A stretch of 64,000 nt of DNA from Streptomyces litmocidini (GTDB taxonomy: Bacteria; Actinomycetota; Actinomycetes; Streptomycetales; Streptomycetaceae). Below the pieces are notes generated by a model, which was not told the DNA's origin, searched no databases, and saw only the letters and a list, made by a program, of their open reading frames with translations. The stretch is from contig NZ_BMTQ01000015.1 of NCBI RefSeq assembly GCF_014649755.1, forward strand, positions 124,001-188,000. The letters are read 5' to 3'. Shown here in pieces: positions 49,939 through 57,774 of the stretch (the stretch's first letter is position 1; every line of letters begins with the position of its first letter). The position numbers were made by a program, and so were the translations under genes.

Positions 49939-51105
49939 ATGATCCTTTCTGGTGTGGCGGAGACGCTGCAGGCGGGGCTTCCGGAACTGGGCGAGCGGAT
50001 GGCGCTGCGGATCCGCGCGGACGTCGAGGCGTACAAGGACGAGTCACTGATCCCCCTGGACTCGCTGCGCGACTCCTGCACCGCCAACGCGGACCTCATC
50101 CTCGCCCACCTCCGCCTCGGCGGCCCCCCCGACGCGAGTTCGGCCCGCGAGACGGGGCGGCTCCGCGCGGAGCAGGGGGTCCCGCTGGCGGACACCCTGC
50201 ACGCGTACCGGATCGGCTCGCAGCTCCTGTGGACGGAGATCCTCGCCGAGGCCCGCGCCCGCCCCGAGGTGTCCGACGAACTCCTGCTGTCGGAGTCGAC
50301 CGAGTTCTGGGCGTTGTCCGGGCTGTACGCGGAGGCGGTGGCGGTGGCCTACCGGGAGGCGGCCGCGGAACTCACGTCACAGGGGCAGGCCCGGCGTTCC
50401 GCCCTGGTGGAGGCGGTGTTCACCGGCGTCGTCACCGACCGCACGCTGTGGGAGGCCGCCCGCGAACTGGAGCTTCCCGAGCACGGGCCCTACGCGGTCG
50501 CCGCCGCGAAGGCCGGCGCTCCCGGCGAGGAACCGCTCACCGGTGCGGAGACGGCGCTGCGCCAGGCGCACCTGCCCTCCGCGTGGCGGCTCCTGCCGGA
50601 CGAGCAGCTCGCCCTGATCGCCCTGCCCACGGAGGCGGCGGAGACGACGTGCCTGCGCATCCTCCGCCGGACCCGCGCCCGCGTGGGCTTCAGCCCGCGC
50701 TTCCGGTCACTGCGGGACACGCCCCGGGCCCTGCGCTTCGCCCGTCTCGCGCTGGCCGGCCTGGAAGGCACCGGACCCGGCGTGGCCCGCTTCGACGACA
50801 ACCCGCTGGCGATGGTCGTCGCCGCGGCTCCGGCCGAGGCCGCGCACCTGACGGAGGTGGTGCTCCGGCCGGTGCTCGACCTTCCGGCCGCGGAGCGGTC
50901 CCGGCTCCTGCGCACCCTGGAGCACTGGTTCGCCGCCGCGGGCTCGGCCGGCGGTGCGGCGCGGAGCCTGTTCGTCCATCCCAACACCGTGCGCTACCGC
51001 CTGCGGCGCGTGGAGGAGTTGACGGGCCGTTCCCTCTCCGATCCGCGAGCGGCGGCGGACGTCGGCGCGGCACTGCTCGCGGTCCGCAATCGGGGGACGA
51101 GCTGA
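49939..51105 (+). CDS. PucR/CdaR-type transcriptional regulator
   Basis: 388 residues. A helical N-terminal half (GLPELGERMALRIRADVEAYKDES) leads to the C-terminal HTH_30 (about 325-385, LEHWFAAAGSAGGAARSLFVHPNTVRYRLRRVEELTGRSL). The VHPNTVRYRL helix is diagnostic of the PucR/CdaR group. Divergent from the acyl-CoA ligase across the 49889-49927 dyad, which it probably binds. A GGAG abuts the ATG, so a leaderless mRNA is favoured. Confidence 0.9.
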   Translation: MILSGVAETLQAGLPELGERMALRIRADVEAYKDESLIPLDSLRDSCTANADLILAHLRLGGPPDASSARETGRLRAEQGVPLADTLHAYRIGSQLLWTEILAEARARPEVSDELLLSESTEFWALSGLYAEAVAVAYREAAAELTSQGQARRSALVEAVFTGVVTDRTLWEAARELELPEHGPYAVAAAKAGAPGEEPLTGAETALRQAHLPSAWRLLPDEQLALIALPTEAAETTCLRILRRTRARVGFSPRFRSLRDTPRALRFARLALAGLEGTGPGVARFDDNPLAMVVAAAPAEAAHLTEVVLRPVLDLPAAERSRLLRTLEHWFAAAGSAGGAARSLFVHPNTVRYRLRRVEELTGRSLSDPRAAADVGAALLAVRNRGTS

Positions 51106-51138
51106 GCCGTCCGGCGCGGGGGTCGCCCCTCGCCGGCG

Positions 51139-51591
51139 TCATTCCTCCTCGACGATGTGCATCGCGGCTTCCTCCGCGGACGCCGCCCCGCCCGCCAGGC
51201 CGAGGTCCCGGGCGTTCGGTTCCGGGCCGACGGGGCCCGTGCCCTCGTCCTCGGACACCAGGCGGCCCGCACGCCGGCCGCCGACCTGGTCGTCCAGGAG
51301 CTCCCCGTCGGTGTCCGTCGTGTCGCCGAGGCCGTCGCCGTCCAAGGGGGAGATCTCGGGCTCCTCCTCCGCCAGACGCTCGTCCAGGGTTTCGCCACGC
51401 TGCCGTTCGGCCGCGGTCACCCCCGCGTGCTGGACCCCGAGGGGCCGTTCCGGGGGCGAGTACCCCTCGTCGAACGGGTCGCCGAGCGGCCCTTCGAGGG
51501 TGTCCTCGTAGTCCAGGAGGCCGACGTCCTCCCGGATCTCGCTTCCGTCGGGCTGGTAGACGTCATCGCCCCACGCTTCCGCCTCGGTCAT
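51139..51591 (-). CDS. DUF5709 family protein
   Basis: 150 residues. Very acidic and Gly-rich, beginning MTEAEAWGDDVYQPDGSEIREDVGLLDYEDTL and containing ETLDERLAEEEPEI and the C-terminal SAEEAAMHIVEEE block, the recognisable DUF5709 pattern. Predicted cytoplasmic and partly disordered. Function unknown; widespread in Streptomyces. Convergent with the PucR-type gene. Confidence 0.85.
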   Translation of the reverse strand: MTEAEAWGDDVYQPDGSEIREDVGLLDYEDTLEGPLGDPFDEGYSPPERPLGVQHAGVTAAERQRGETLDERLAEEEPEISPLDGDGLGDTTDTDGELLDDQVGGRRAGRLVSEDEGTGPVGPEPNARDLGLAGGAASAEEAAMHIVEEE

Positions 51592-51634
51592 GGGGAACTC
51601 CGTTCCTTCGGCGGGACGACGGCTCGGCCCGGGT

Positions 51635-51802
51635 TCACTCCTCCCGTTCGAAGTCGGCCTTCGCCCGCTCGTCGTCGCGATCGGACTGGGCCTGTGCGTA
51701 CAGGTCGTGCACGAATCTCCGGGCGTCATCCGGTGAGATGCCGACGCCGAGTCGGAGCAGCCGGCCCGTCCAGGAGCCGAGCGGGTCGTCGGGTTCGGTC
51801 AT
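51635..51802 (-). CDS. Small conserved protein (55 residues)
   Basis: Starts MTEPDDPLGSWTGRLLRLG and ends ERAKADFEREE: helical, charged, soluble. AGGAG lies 7 bases before ATG 51802. It lies 43 bases upstream of the DUF5709 gene on the same strand, so the two may be co-transcribed. No function known to me. Confidence 0.65.
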   Translation of the reverse strand: MTEPDDPLGSWTGRLLRLGVGISPDDARRFVHDLYAQAQSDRDDERAKADFEREE

Positions 51803-52130
51803 GGCGTCTCCTGGGGGAGTGTGGTCGACGCCGACCGGTCCGGTCGCGCGGCGGGTCACGACGGGGCGGCCCCGGCCCGTTCCGTCGGCGTGGACCGGCC
51901 GGGAGGCGACCGCCGTCCCGGGCACGGGCCGTACGGCTTCGGGGCCCGTCCGGCCTCGTGCCGGTCCGGGCCGCGCGTCCCCGGCGTGGGGCGCCTTCGG
52001 CGGGCGTCGAGTCCCTGTTCTCCCTTCCATGGTCCCCGCGTCCCGGGCAAACGCAACCCGGTGTGTCCGCGGCGACGTCCGCGGTTCCCGACGGACCGCG
52101 TGACCGCCGGAAGCACGCGTGACCGGGTCG
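51803..52130. other. Gene-free spacer
   Basis: 328 bases between two minus-strand genes. Frames here are Arg/Pro-rich shadows. No clear hairpin or promoter was recognised, though the promoter of the 55-residue gene should be at its left end. Confidence 0.4.
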
Positions 52131-52655
52131 TCAAGCGACCCATTCCCGCAGCAGCTTCTCCCGCTGCGCCGGGCGGGGCGTTCCGCCCTCCCACGCGCGG
52201 CCCCACGCCGACATCGCCGCCAGCGTCGTGGACATCGTCGCGGCACCCTCCGTGAGGCGGTTCAGAAGGGCGCGGGAGAGGTCGGCCTCGGTCGGGGAGT
52301 AGCCGACGGCCGCGGCCGCGTAGGCCTGCAGCTCGTGCTCGCCGTCGTGCGATTCCAGGACCGTCGTCATCAGCGGCGGGGCTTCGCCCAGACCCGTGCC
52401 CACCGTCATGGCCAGGTTCATCACCATGTCCAGGGCCACGTCCGTGACCACGCCGACCTGCCGCTTCAGGGACTTCACGGGGACGTCCGCCACCGTCAGG
52501 GCACATACGTCCTCCCACAGGTGGAGGCCGGCCTGCCCGTCGCCGAGGGCCACCACGCCCTCAGGGGTCAGGCGTACCCCGGGCGCCGAACCGGACGGCT
52601 TCGCGCCCACGTACACATCGCCCTCGGCGATCCAGAACAGGCCCACCATGGCCAT
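52131..52655 (-). CDS. Conserved actinobacterial hypothetical protein
   Basis: 174 residues. It starts MAMVGLFWIAEGDVYVGAKPSG, with beta-rich N-terminal half (PGVRLTPEGVVALGDG, DVPVKSL) and a helical C-terminal half containing EADLSRALLNRL and WGRAWEGG. No membrane or signal segment. ATG 52655 was chosen over a second ATG two codons later because the first fits GGAAGCGAG better. It resembles uncharacterised Streptomyces proteins; the first part reads like a PH-like or SH3-like fold. Confidence 0.6.
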   Translation of the reverse strand: MAMVGLFWIAEGDVYVGAKPSGSAPGVRLTPEGVVALGDGQAGLHLWEDVCALTVADVPVKSLKRQVGVVTDVALDMVMNLAMTVGTGLGEAPPLMTTVLESHDGEHELQAYAAAAVGYSPTEADLSRALLNRLTEGAATMSTTLAAMSAWGRAWEGGTPRPAQREKLLREWVA

Positions 52656-52731
52656 GGCTTGCTCGCTTCCCCCGACGACGGCACACCGCCGTCGTGTCAC
52701 ACGTCCGGAAGATCAGGTCGCCCTCCGGAAC

Positions 52732-52775
52732 GTGCGGAAGGGCCGGGAGGTTCCCCCTTCCCGGCCCTTCCGCAC
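52732..52775. repeat. 17-base perfect inverted repeat between divergent genes
   Basis: GTGCGGAAGGGCCGGGA and its exact complement flank a 10-base loop. It lies upstream of both neighbours (52131 gene on the minus strand, 53024 gene on the plus strand), not at the end of any gene seen, so it is unlikely to be an ordinary terminator. The rest of 52656-53023 (368 bases) has no credible gene. Confidence 0.7.
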
Positions 52776-53023
52776 GGCTCCCGCCCTTCCCGGCTCCGTG
52801 TTTTCCGTCCCTCCTCCCCGGGCGACGGCACCCCCGTCGTCGCCCGCGCACGGTCGCGTACGGTTCGCGCTCGGCCATCCCGTCCCGTTCCGGGCGGTGT
52901 CCACGGAGTCCCGCGATCCGGCCCCCTGGCGGTTCGTCGCACGGATAACCGGTTGCCCAGGGCCCCGGGCCGTGGTTCCCATGGACGATCACGACCACAC
53001 CGTCCGAGGGAGACGTCACTCCG

Positions 53024-54136
53024 ATGAACACGCCGGCACCGCCGTCCGCAGCCGGGTCCGTGGACGGGCCGCCCGTCCGCCTGGGCGCGCTCGCCCCGTT
53101 GACGCGGCCCGGCTGGGTCGAGGCGGGGCGACACCTCCTCGCGGGACTCGACCTGGCCGTGCACGAGGTCAACGACGCGGGCGGGATCGACGGCAGACCG
53201 CTGGAGCTGCTGGTCCGGGACACCGCGGCCGATCCGGAGCGCGCCTCCGCCGCCGTGGCCGAACTGGCGGACCTGGGCGTGGCCGCCGTCGCGGGCGAGT
53301 ACCACAGCGTCGTCGCCCGCGCCGCCGCCACCCGGGCCGACGCCCTCGGCGTGCCGTTCCTCTGCTCGTCCGCCGTGCTCGACGCCCTGACCGAGGAGCC
53401 GACGCATTGGGTCGCGCGCCTGTCCCCCGTCCAGTCCCGTGGCTGGCGGAGCTACGCGGACTTCCTCCTCTCCACGGGCCGGCACCGGATCGCCGTGGCG
53501 ACCCAGCCGAGCCCCTACTGGGCGTCCGGCACCCGCATCCTGCGGGAACGCCTCGCCTCCCGGGGCGGCACCGTCGTCGAACTCGACGTCACCGCGCTCG
53601 CCCCCGGGGCCCTGTGCGACGCGCTCGCCGACCACGGGGCCACGGCGCTCCTGCTGCTGGTCGGCACTCCGGAGCCGGCGGTGCCGATCGTCAGGGCCGT
53701 CCGCGCCGACCGGCGGCTCGCGGACCTGCTGGTCGGCGCCCCCGCCGGACAGCCGGAGTTCGCCGGATGGGCCGCGGAACTCGGCGCGGACGGCGCCGGG
53801 ATCCCGTTCCTGCGCTACCTGCCCGAGGACCTCGGACCGCTCGGCGACCGCGTCGGGAAGCAACTTCGCGAGCGGCTGGGCGAGGAACCGTCGTTCGTCG
53901 CCTTCGAGGGCTGGGACACCATCACCGTCCTCGCCGCGGCGCTCCGTTCCCACGGTACGGAGCGGGCGGCCGTCGCGGGGGCGTGGCCGCACGTGACGGT
54001 CGAGGGGACCCGCGGGCCGGTCCGGTTCTCCCGCACACCGGGCATCGACGTGTGGCAATGGGCCGGGGCGCCCGTCCGGATCGTCGACCGGGACCCGGCG
54101 GATCCCGGCCGTTTCCGCGTCCTGCGCACCGGCTGA
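53024..54136 (+). CDS. Periplasmic-binding-protein-fold (Leu/Ile/Val type) protein without signal peptide
   Basis: 370 residues. The type 1 solute-binding fold starts VRLGALAPLTRPGWVEAGRHLLAGLDLAVHEVNDAGGIDG and includes AVAGEYHSVVARAAATRADALGVPFLCSSA and EEPSFVAFEGWDTITVLAAAL, as in branched-chain amino acid binding proteins. The N-terminus MNTPAPPSAAGSVDG is hydrophilic with no signal or lipobox, so the protein should be cytoplasmic. No ABC permease or ATPase lies nearby. AGGGAG is upstream of the ATG. It may be an intracellular sensor, or the true start could lie elsewhere; no better start is seen. Confidence 0.8.
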   Translation: MNTPAPPSAAGSVDGPPVRLGALAPLTRPGWVEAGRHLLAGLDLAVHEVNDAGGIDGRPLELLVRDTAADPERASAAVAELADLGVAAVAGEYHSVVARAAATRADALGVPFLCSSAVLDALTEEPTHWVARLSPVQSRGWRSYADFLLSTGRHRIAVATQPSPYWASGTRILRERLASRGGTVVELDVTALAPGALCDALADHGATALLLLVGTPEPAVPIVRAVRADRRLADLLVGAPAGQPEFAGWAAELGADGAGIPFLRYLPEDLGPLGDRVGKQLRERLGEEPSFVAFEGWDTITVLAAALRSHGTERAAVAGAWPHVTVEGTRGPVRFSRTPGIDVWQWAGAPVRIVDRDPADPGRFRVLRTG

Positions 54137-54241
54137 GCGGGGCCGGCGTCCGGTCGACCGGGCGCCGGACCACCTTCATTTCAACGATCAACTGAACACA
54201 AGTCAATCAAATAAAGGAAGATTTGGACGATTATGTTCCGT

Positions 54242-54265
54242 TCCTCCTGGCTAGTCGCAGGAGGA
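54242..54265 (+). promoter_or_regulatory. Hairpin enclosing a Shine-Dalgarno-like sequence
   Basis: TCCTCCTG and CAGGAGGA are perfect 8-base arms with an 8-base loop. The right arm is itself a near-ideal ribosome-binding sequence, but the nearest start, ATG 54291, already has its own AGGAGGG (54279-54285). The region before it (54175-54240) is strikingly AT-rich. Possible translational control or ribosome standby element. Confidence 0.55.
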
Positions 54266-54290
54266 CCACGACAACACCAGGAGGGTGAAC

Positions 54291-55211
54291 ATGATCGCCC
54301 ACGAACAGATCGCCACCGTACTGGACCACCCCGTATACGACACCGAGGGCAAGAAGATCGGCGACGCCAAGCACGTGTTCGTCGACGACGCCACCGGCCG
54401 CCCCGCATGGGTCACCGTCAAGACCGGATTGTTCGGCACCAGCGAATCCTTCGTCCCGATCAAGGACGCCTCCATGGTCGACGACCACTTGGAGGTCCCC
54501 TACCCCAAGGACCGGGTGAAGGACGCTCCGCACGTCGACGTCGACGGCGGGGGCCACCTCGACGCGAGCGAGGAGCAGCGCCTCTACGAGTACTACGGCA
54601 TCGCCTGGGACGAGGCGTGGCAGCGGGCGAACCAGCCCGGCGAGGAAGGCTGGGCCCACGGCACCGCCGACACGGCCGGAACCGCGGGCATGACGGGCGC
54701 CGCGGGCACCGCCGGCATGGCGGGCACCGCCGGAATGCGCGACCGGGACGGAGACGGCCTCGGGGCGAGGGACGGGGGGAGGGCCCGCGCGGACGCCTCG
54801 GTCGGCGACGACACCATGACCCGGTCCGAGGAAGAGATGCACGTCGGCACCGAACGGGTCGAGACCGGCCGCATCCGGCTGCGGAAGTACGTCGTCACCG
54901 AAGAGGTCCAGCAGACCGTGCCGGTCCGCCACGAGGAAGTGCGCGTGGAACGTGAGCCCATCACGGACGCCAACCGGGAACAGGCCCTGTCCGGGCCCGA
55001 GATCTCCGAGGCCGAGCACGAGGTGATCCTCCACGAGGAGCGCCCCGTGGTCGAGACCCGGACCGTCCCCGTCGAGCGGGTCGGACTCCGTACGGACGAG
55101 GTCACCGACGAGGAGACGATCACCGGCCAGGTGCGCAAGGAACGCATCGACGTGGAGGCCGGCGACGACGCCGACCCGTCCGAGGACCCCGACAGGAGGC
55201 GCGGCCACTGA
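54291..55211 (+). CDS. PRC-barrel and DUF2382 domain stress protein
   Basis: 306 residues. PRC-barrel domain at about 5-85 (HPVYDTEGKKIGDAKHVFVDDATGRPAWVTVKTGLFG, then SFVPIKDA). A Gly/Ala/Met-rich linker follows (about 125-155, repeated GTAGM units). DUF2382 at about 185-290 carries EEEMHVGTERVETGRIRLRKYVVTEEVQQTVPVR and ISEAEHEVILHEERPVVE. Such proteins are typical of actinobacterial and cyanobacterial stress responses. ATG 54291 has AGGAGGG at 5-base spacing; GTG 54285 overlaps that site and is rejected. Confidence 0.92.
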   Translation: MIAHEQIATVLDHPVYDTEGKKIGDAKHVFVDDATGRPAWVTVKTGLFGTSESFVPIKDASMVDDHLEVPYPKDRVKDAPHVDVDGGGHLDASEEQRLYEYYGIAWDEAWQRANQPGEEGWAHGTADTAGTAGMTGAAGTAGMAGTAGMRDRDGDGLGARDGGRARADASVGDDTMTRSEEEMHVGTERVETGRIRLRKYVVTEEVQQTVPVRHEEVRVEREPITDANREQALSGPEISEAEHEVILHEERPVVETRTVPVERVGLRTDEVTDEETITGQVRKERIDVEAGDDADPSEDPDRRRGH

Positions 55212-55453
55212 CCGCACGCCCCCGCCCGTCCGGCCCGCCCCCGGGCCGGACGCGGCGCGGGAACGCCGGCGGCCGTCGGCCGGACTCGCCGCCCACCGGA
55301 ACGCGGAACTCCTCGCGACGGTGGGCGGTCTCGACGTCGTGGCGCATCCGCGCCGGCCGAACCGGAGGCGTCGACGGCAAGGCTGACGGCCCGTCCGGCC
55401 GCCGGTGACGGTCCGGCGGCCGGGACCCGGCCCGGTCCGATCCCCGCGACGGC

Positions 55454-55459
55454 TAGGCT
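55454..55459 (+). promoter_or_regulatory. -10 element TAGGCT of a probably leaderless GNAT gene
   Basis: TAGGCT is a textbook Streptomyces -10 box. ATG 55467 follows 7 bases later and there is no ribosome site, so transcription probably begins at or next to the start codon. The -35 is weak. The gap 55212-55466 holds no gene. Confidence 0.55.
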
Positions 55460-55466
55460 GACGATC

Positions 55467-56042
55467 ATGAAACCGGCGATCTCCCGTGACGCGGTCCCCC
55501 GGCCCCTCCTCCTCGGCGCCGTGGAGGCGACGTCCGATCCGGCGCTGCGGGAGGGGCTCGCGGACTCGGCCCATCGGATCCTGTCGGACCTGGTCGGGGA
55601 AGGCGCGGCCCTCGGCTGGGTCGAACCGCCGTCGCGGGACGAGGTGGTGGAGCTCCTGGACCACGTCCTCTCCGCCGTACGGGCGGGGGACGCGGCCCTC
55701 CGGCTCGCCTACGTCGGCCACCGGCTGGTCGGGTTGGGGTACTGGGTCCGCTACGCCCGGCCGACCCATCGGCCGCACGCCGATCTGGAGAAGGTCGCGG
55801 TGGATGCCACCGCCCAGGGCCTCGGCATCGGCCGGGCGCTGACCGACTCCCTGATCGCCGACGCCCGGGAGACCGGGATCGAGGTCCTCACCCTGGACGT
55901 CCGGGGCGACAACGCCGGTGCCCTGCGCCTCTACCGGTCGCTGGGCTTCACCGAGTACGGCCGTCTGGCCGACTTCGTGGCGGTCGGCGAACGCCGCTAC
56001 GACAAGGTCTTCCAGATGCTGGACCTCCGTCGGCAGGGCTGA
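55467..56042 (+). CDS. GNAT family N-acetyltransferase
   Basis: 191 residues. Acetyl-CoA binding motif A around LEKVAVDATAQGLGIGRALTDSLIADARETG (Q/RxxGxG/A form QGLGIG), motif B in LTLDVRGDNAGALRLYRSLGFTEYGRLADFV. The long N-terminal segment is helical and may cover the active site. The substrate (an amine, peptide N-terminus or antibiotic) is unknown. A single gene convergent with the quinone reductase. Confidence 0.9.
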   Translation: MKPAISRDAVPRPLLLGAVEATSDPALREGLADSAHRILSDLVGEGAALGWVEPPSRDEVVELLDHVLSAVRAGDAALRLAYVGHRLVGLGYWVRYARPTHRPHADLEKVAVDATAQGLGIGRALTDSLIADARETGIEVLTLDVRGDNAGALRLYRSLGFTEYGRLADFVAVGERRYDKVFQMLDLRRQG

Positions 56043-56130
56043 CCGCGGGCACGCGCCCGCCTCGCCCCTGAGCACGGAAGCGGTGCCGCCCCCTCCGGGC
56101 CGTCCGCCGGAACGCCCCGGGACGACGACG

Positions 56131-56182
56131 CCCGGCCCCACCCGCGGACGGGAGCAGGGCCCCGTCCGCGGGTGGGGCCGGG
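56131..56182. terminator. Very strong bidirectional terminator
   Basis: 22-base perfect arms (56131-56152 and 56161-56182) with an 8-base loop, containing GGCCCCACCCGCGG and its complement. It sits between convergent genes, 26 bases from the reductase stop. Confidence 0.9.
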
Positions 56183-56207
56183 GGCATGTCCCGGCGGACG
56201 GCTCCGG

Positions 56208-57185
56208 TCAGTCCTCCACGCGGAGCAGAAGCTTGCCCGTGGAGCCGCGTCCGCCCAGGAGCCGATGGGCCCCGGCCGCGTCGGCGAGGGGGAACTCGGC
56301 GGTGACGGGAAGGGTCACGGTCCCCTCGGAGACCGTGCGCAGGGCGCGCTCGGTCAGGGCGCGCGCGGCGGCGGGGGCCGTCCGGGCGAGCGTCAGCACG
56401 GAGAAGCCCGCGACGGAGTGCCCCTGACCGTACAGTTCGGGCTGGCCCACCTGCCACGGGGCGCCGCCGCCGGCGTTGCCGAAGGAGACCAGGCGTCCGA
56501 AGGGGGCCAGGGCGCCCAGCCCTCGGCGGAGGGTCTCTCCGCCCACGGGGTCGAGGACGAGGTCGACTCCCCTGCCGCCGGTGGCCCGCCGGACGTCCTC
56601 GACGAAGGCGTCGGGGAGGAAGACCTCGTCGTAGCCGTACTCCAGGGCGTACGCGGCCTTCGCCTCGGTGGAGGCCACGCCGTACACGGCTCCGGCGCCG
56701 GCGGCCCGGGCCAGTTGGCCGACGGCCGTGCCGATGCCGCCCGCCGCCCCGTGCACGAGCACGCTCTCGCCCGCCCGCAACCGCCCCACCTCGTGGATCA
56801 GGGCGTGCGCGGTCGGCAGGACCGTGGGAAGCGTCGCCGCGGTCCTCGGGTCCAGCCCCTCGGGGAGCGGGAAGACGGCGTCGGCCCGGGCGAGGGCCAC
56901 CTCGGCGTAGCCTCCCCCGTCGACGAGGGCGGCGACTTCCCGGCCCACCTCGATGCCGACGACCCCCTCGCCGACGGCCCGGACGCGACCGGAGACCTCC
57001 AGGCCGGGCCGGTAGGGCAGTTCGTCGACCCGGTATCCCTCCGCGCGGGCCTTGACGTCGGCGAAGTTCACTCCCGCCCAGGCGACGTCGATGGCCACCT
57101 GCCCCGGTCCCGGCCCGGGTTCCGTGGCCTCGACGAGCCGCAGGACCTCGGGGCCGCCGTACTCGTGGAACTCGATCGCGCGCAT
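56208..57185 (-). CDS. Zinc-free quinone oxidoreductase (MDR family)
   Basis: 325 residues. GroES-like N-terminal domain (FHEYGGPEVLRLVEATEPGPG) and Rossmann domain with VLVHGAAGGIGTAVGQLARAAGA. Lacks the catalytic zinc Cys/His set, so it is a QOR-type NADPH:quinone reductase. Motif GVNFADVKAR is typical. AAGGGTGG precedes ATG 57185. It diverges from an ArsR gene with a perfect dyad between them, which is a classic repressor arrangement; it probably detoxifies quinones or electrophiles. Confidence 0.93.
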   Translation of the reverse strand: MRAIEFHEYGGPEVLRLVEATEPGPGPGQVAIDVAWAGVNFADVKARAEGYRVDELPYRPGLEVSGRVRAVGEGVVGIEVGREVAALVDGGGYAEVALARADAVFPLPEGLDPRTAATLPTVLPTAHALIHEVGRLRAGESVLVHGAAGGIGTAVGQLARAAGAGAVYGVASTEAKAAYALEYGYDEVFLPDAFVEDVRRATGGRGVDLVLDPVGGETLRRGLGALAPFGRLVSFGNAGGGAPWQVGQPELYGQGHSVAGFSVLTLARTAPAAARALTERALRTVSEGTVTLPVTAEFPLADAAGAHRLLGGRGSTGKLLLRVED

Positions 57186-57229
57186 GGAGGAACCACCCTT
57201 CAGGGGAGCTCGGACGGGGAGCCCGAACA

Positions 57230-57255
57230 GAGTGTTCAACGAAAAGCGAACACTC
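57230..57255. promoter_or_regulatory. ArsR-type operator
   Basis: GAGTGTTC and GAACACTC form perfect 8-base arms with a 10-base centre, 45 bases upstream of the quinone reductase start. A third half site GAACAC is at 57275-57280. A TATGAT -10 box for the regulator gene (57262-57267) lies between, so a bound dimer would block both directions. Confidence 0.7.
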
Positions 57256-57319
57256 GGACTGTATGATGGTCATCGAACACAGGGCAAGCGGATCGGTCGC
57301 GACACGGGGAGTGAGCGGG

Positions 57320-57664
57320 ATGCCCGAGCAGCCTGGGGCCAGGAGCCACCGACCGGCGCCCGCGCACACGCACCCCGACGACGTCGTCCTGCTCTCCGCG
57401 CTCTCCGCGCTCGCCGACCCCGTCCGCATCCGGCTGATCCGCGAACTGGACTCCCGGCCCGACTGGACGCTCAGCTGCAGCGACTTCGACGTGCCCGTCG
57501 GCAGGGCCGCCAAGAGCCACCACTTCACCGTCCTGCGCGGCGCGGGTCTCGTCGAGCAGCGCGATCAGGGGCCGAAACGGCTCAACCGCCTCCGCCGCGA
57601 GGAGTTCGACGCCCGCTTCCCCGGTCTCCTCGAACTCATCCTGCGCGAAGACGACCTGGGCTGA
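57320..57664 (+). CDS. ArsR-family transcriptional regulator
   Basis: 114 residues. Winged helix: LADPVRIRLIRELDSRPDWTL, DVPVGRAAKSHHFTVLRGAGLVEQRDQGPKRLNRLRREEF. The AKSHHFTVLR recognition helix is standard for ArsR. ATG 57320 was chosen for GGGGAG about 12 bases upstream and because the frame's earlier ATG overlaps the TATGAT -10 box. No metal-binding CxC motif; DLS-type Cys is seen only at LSCSDF, so it may sense a reactive organic compound. It probably represses itself and the quinone reductase. Confidence 0.9.
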   Translation: MPEQPGARSHRPAPAHTHPDDVVLLSALSALADPVRIRLIRELDSRPDWTLSCSDFDVPVGRAAKSHHFTVLRGAGLVEQRDQGPKRLNRLRREEFDARFPGLLELILREDDLG

Positions 57665-57774
57665 AGGGCGGGGCGCCCCACGCCGGGGGACGGGGGCGGC
57701 GTGGAACGGCAGACCGTCCGCGCCCCGGTGGAGACGGTCCCGGCGGGCCGCCGGACTCCGGAGGCGGACCGCCG

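Noticed and set aside
54285..54290. GTG 54285 as start of the PRC-barrel gene
   Set aside because: This GTG overlaps the AGGAGGG ribosome site; ATG 54291 has proper 5-base spacing.
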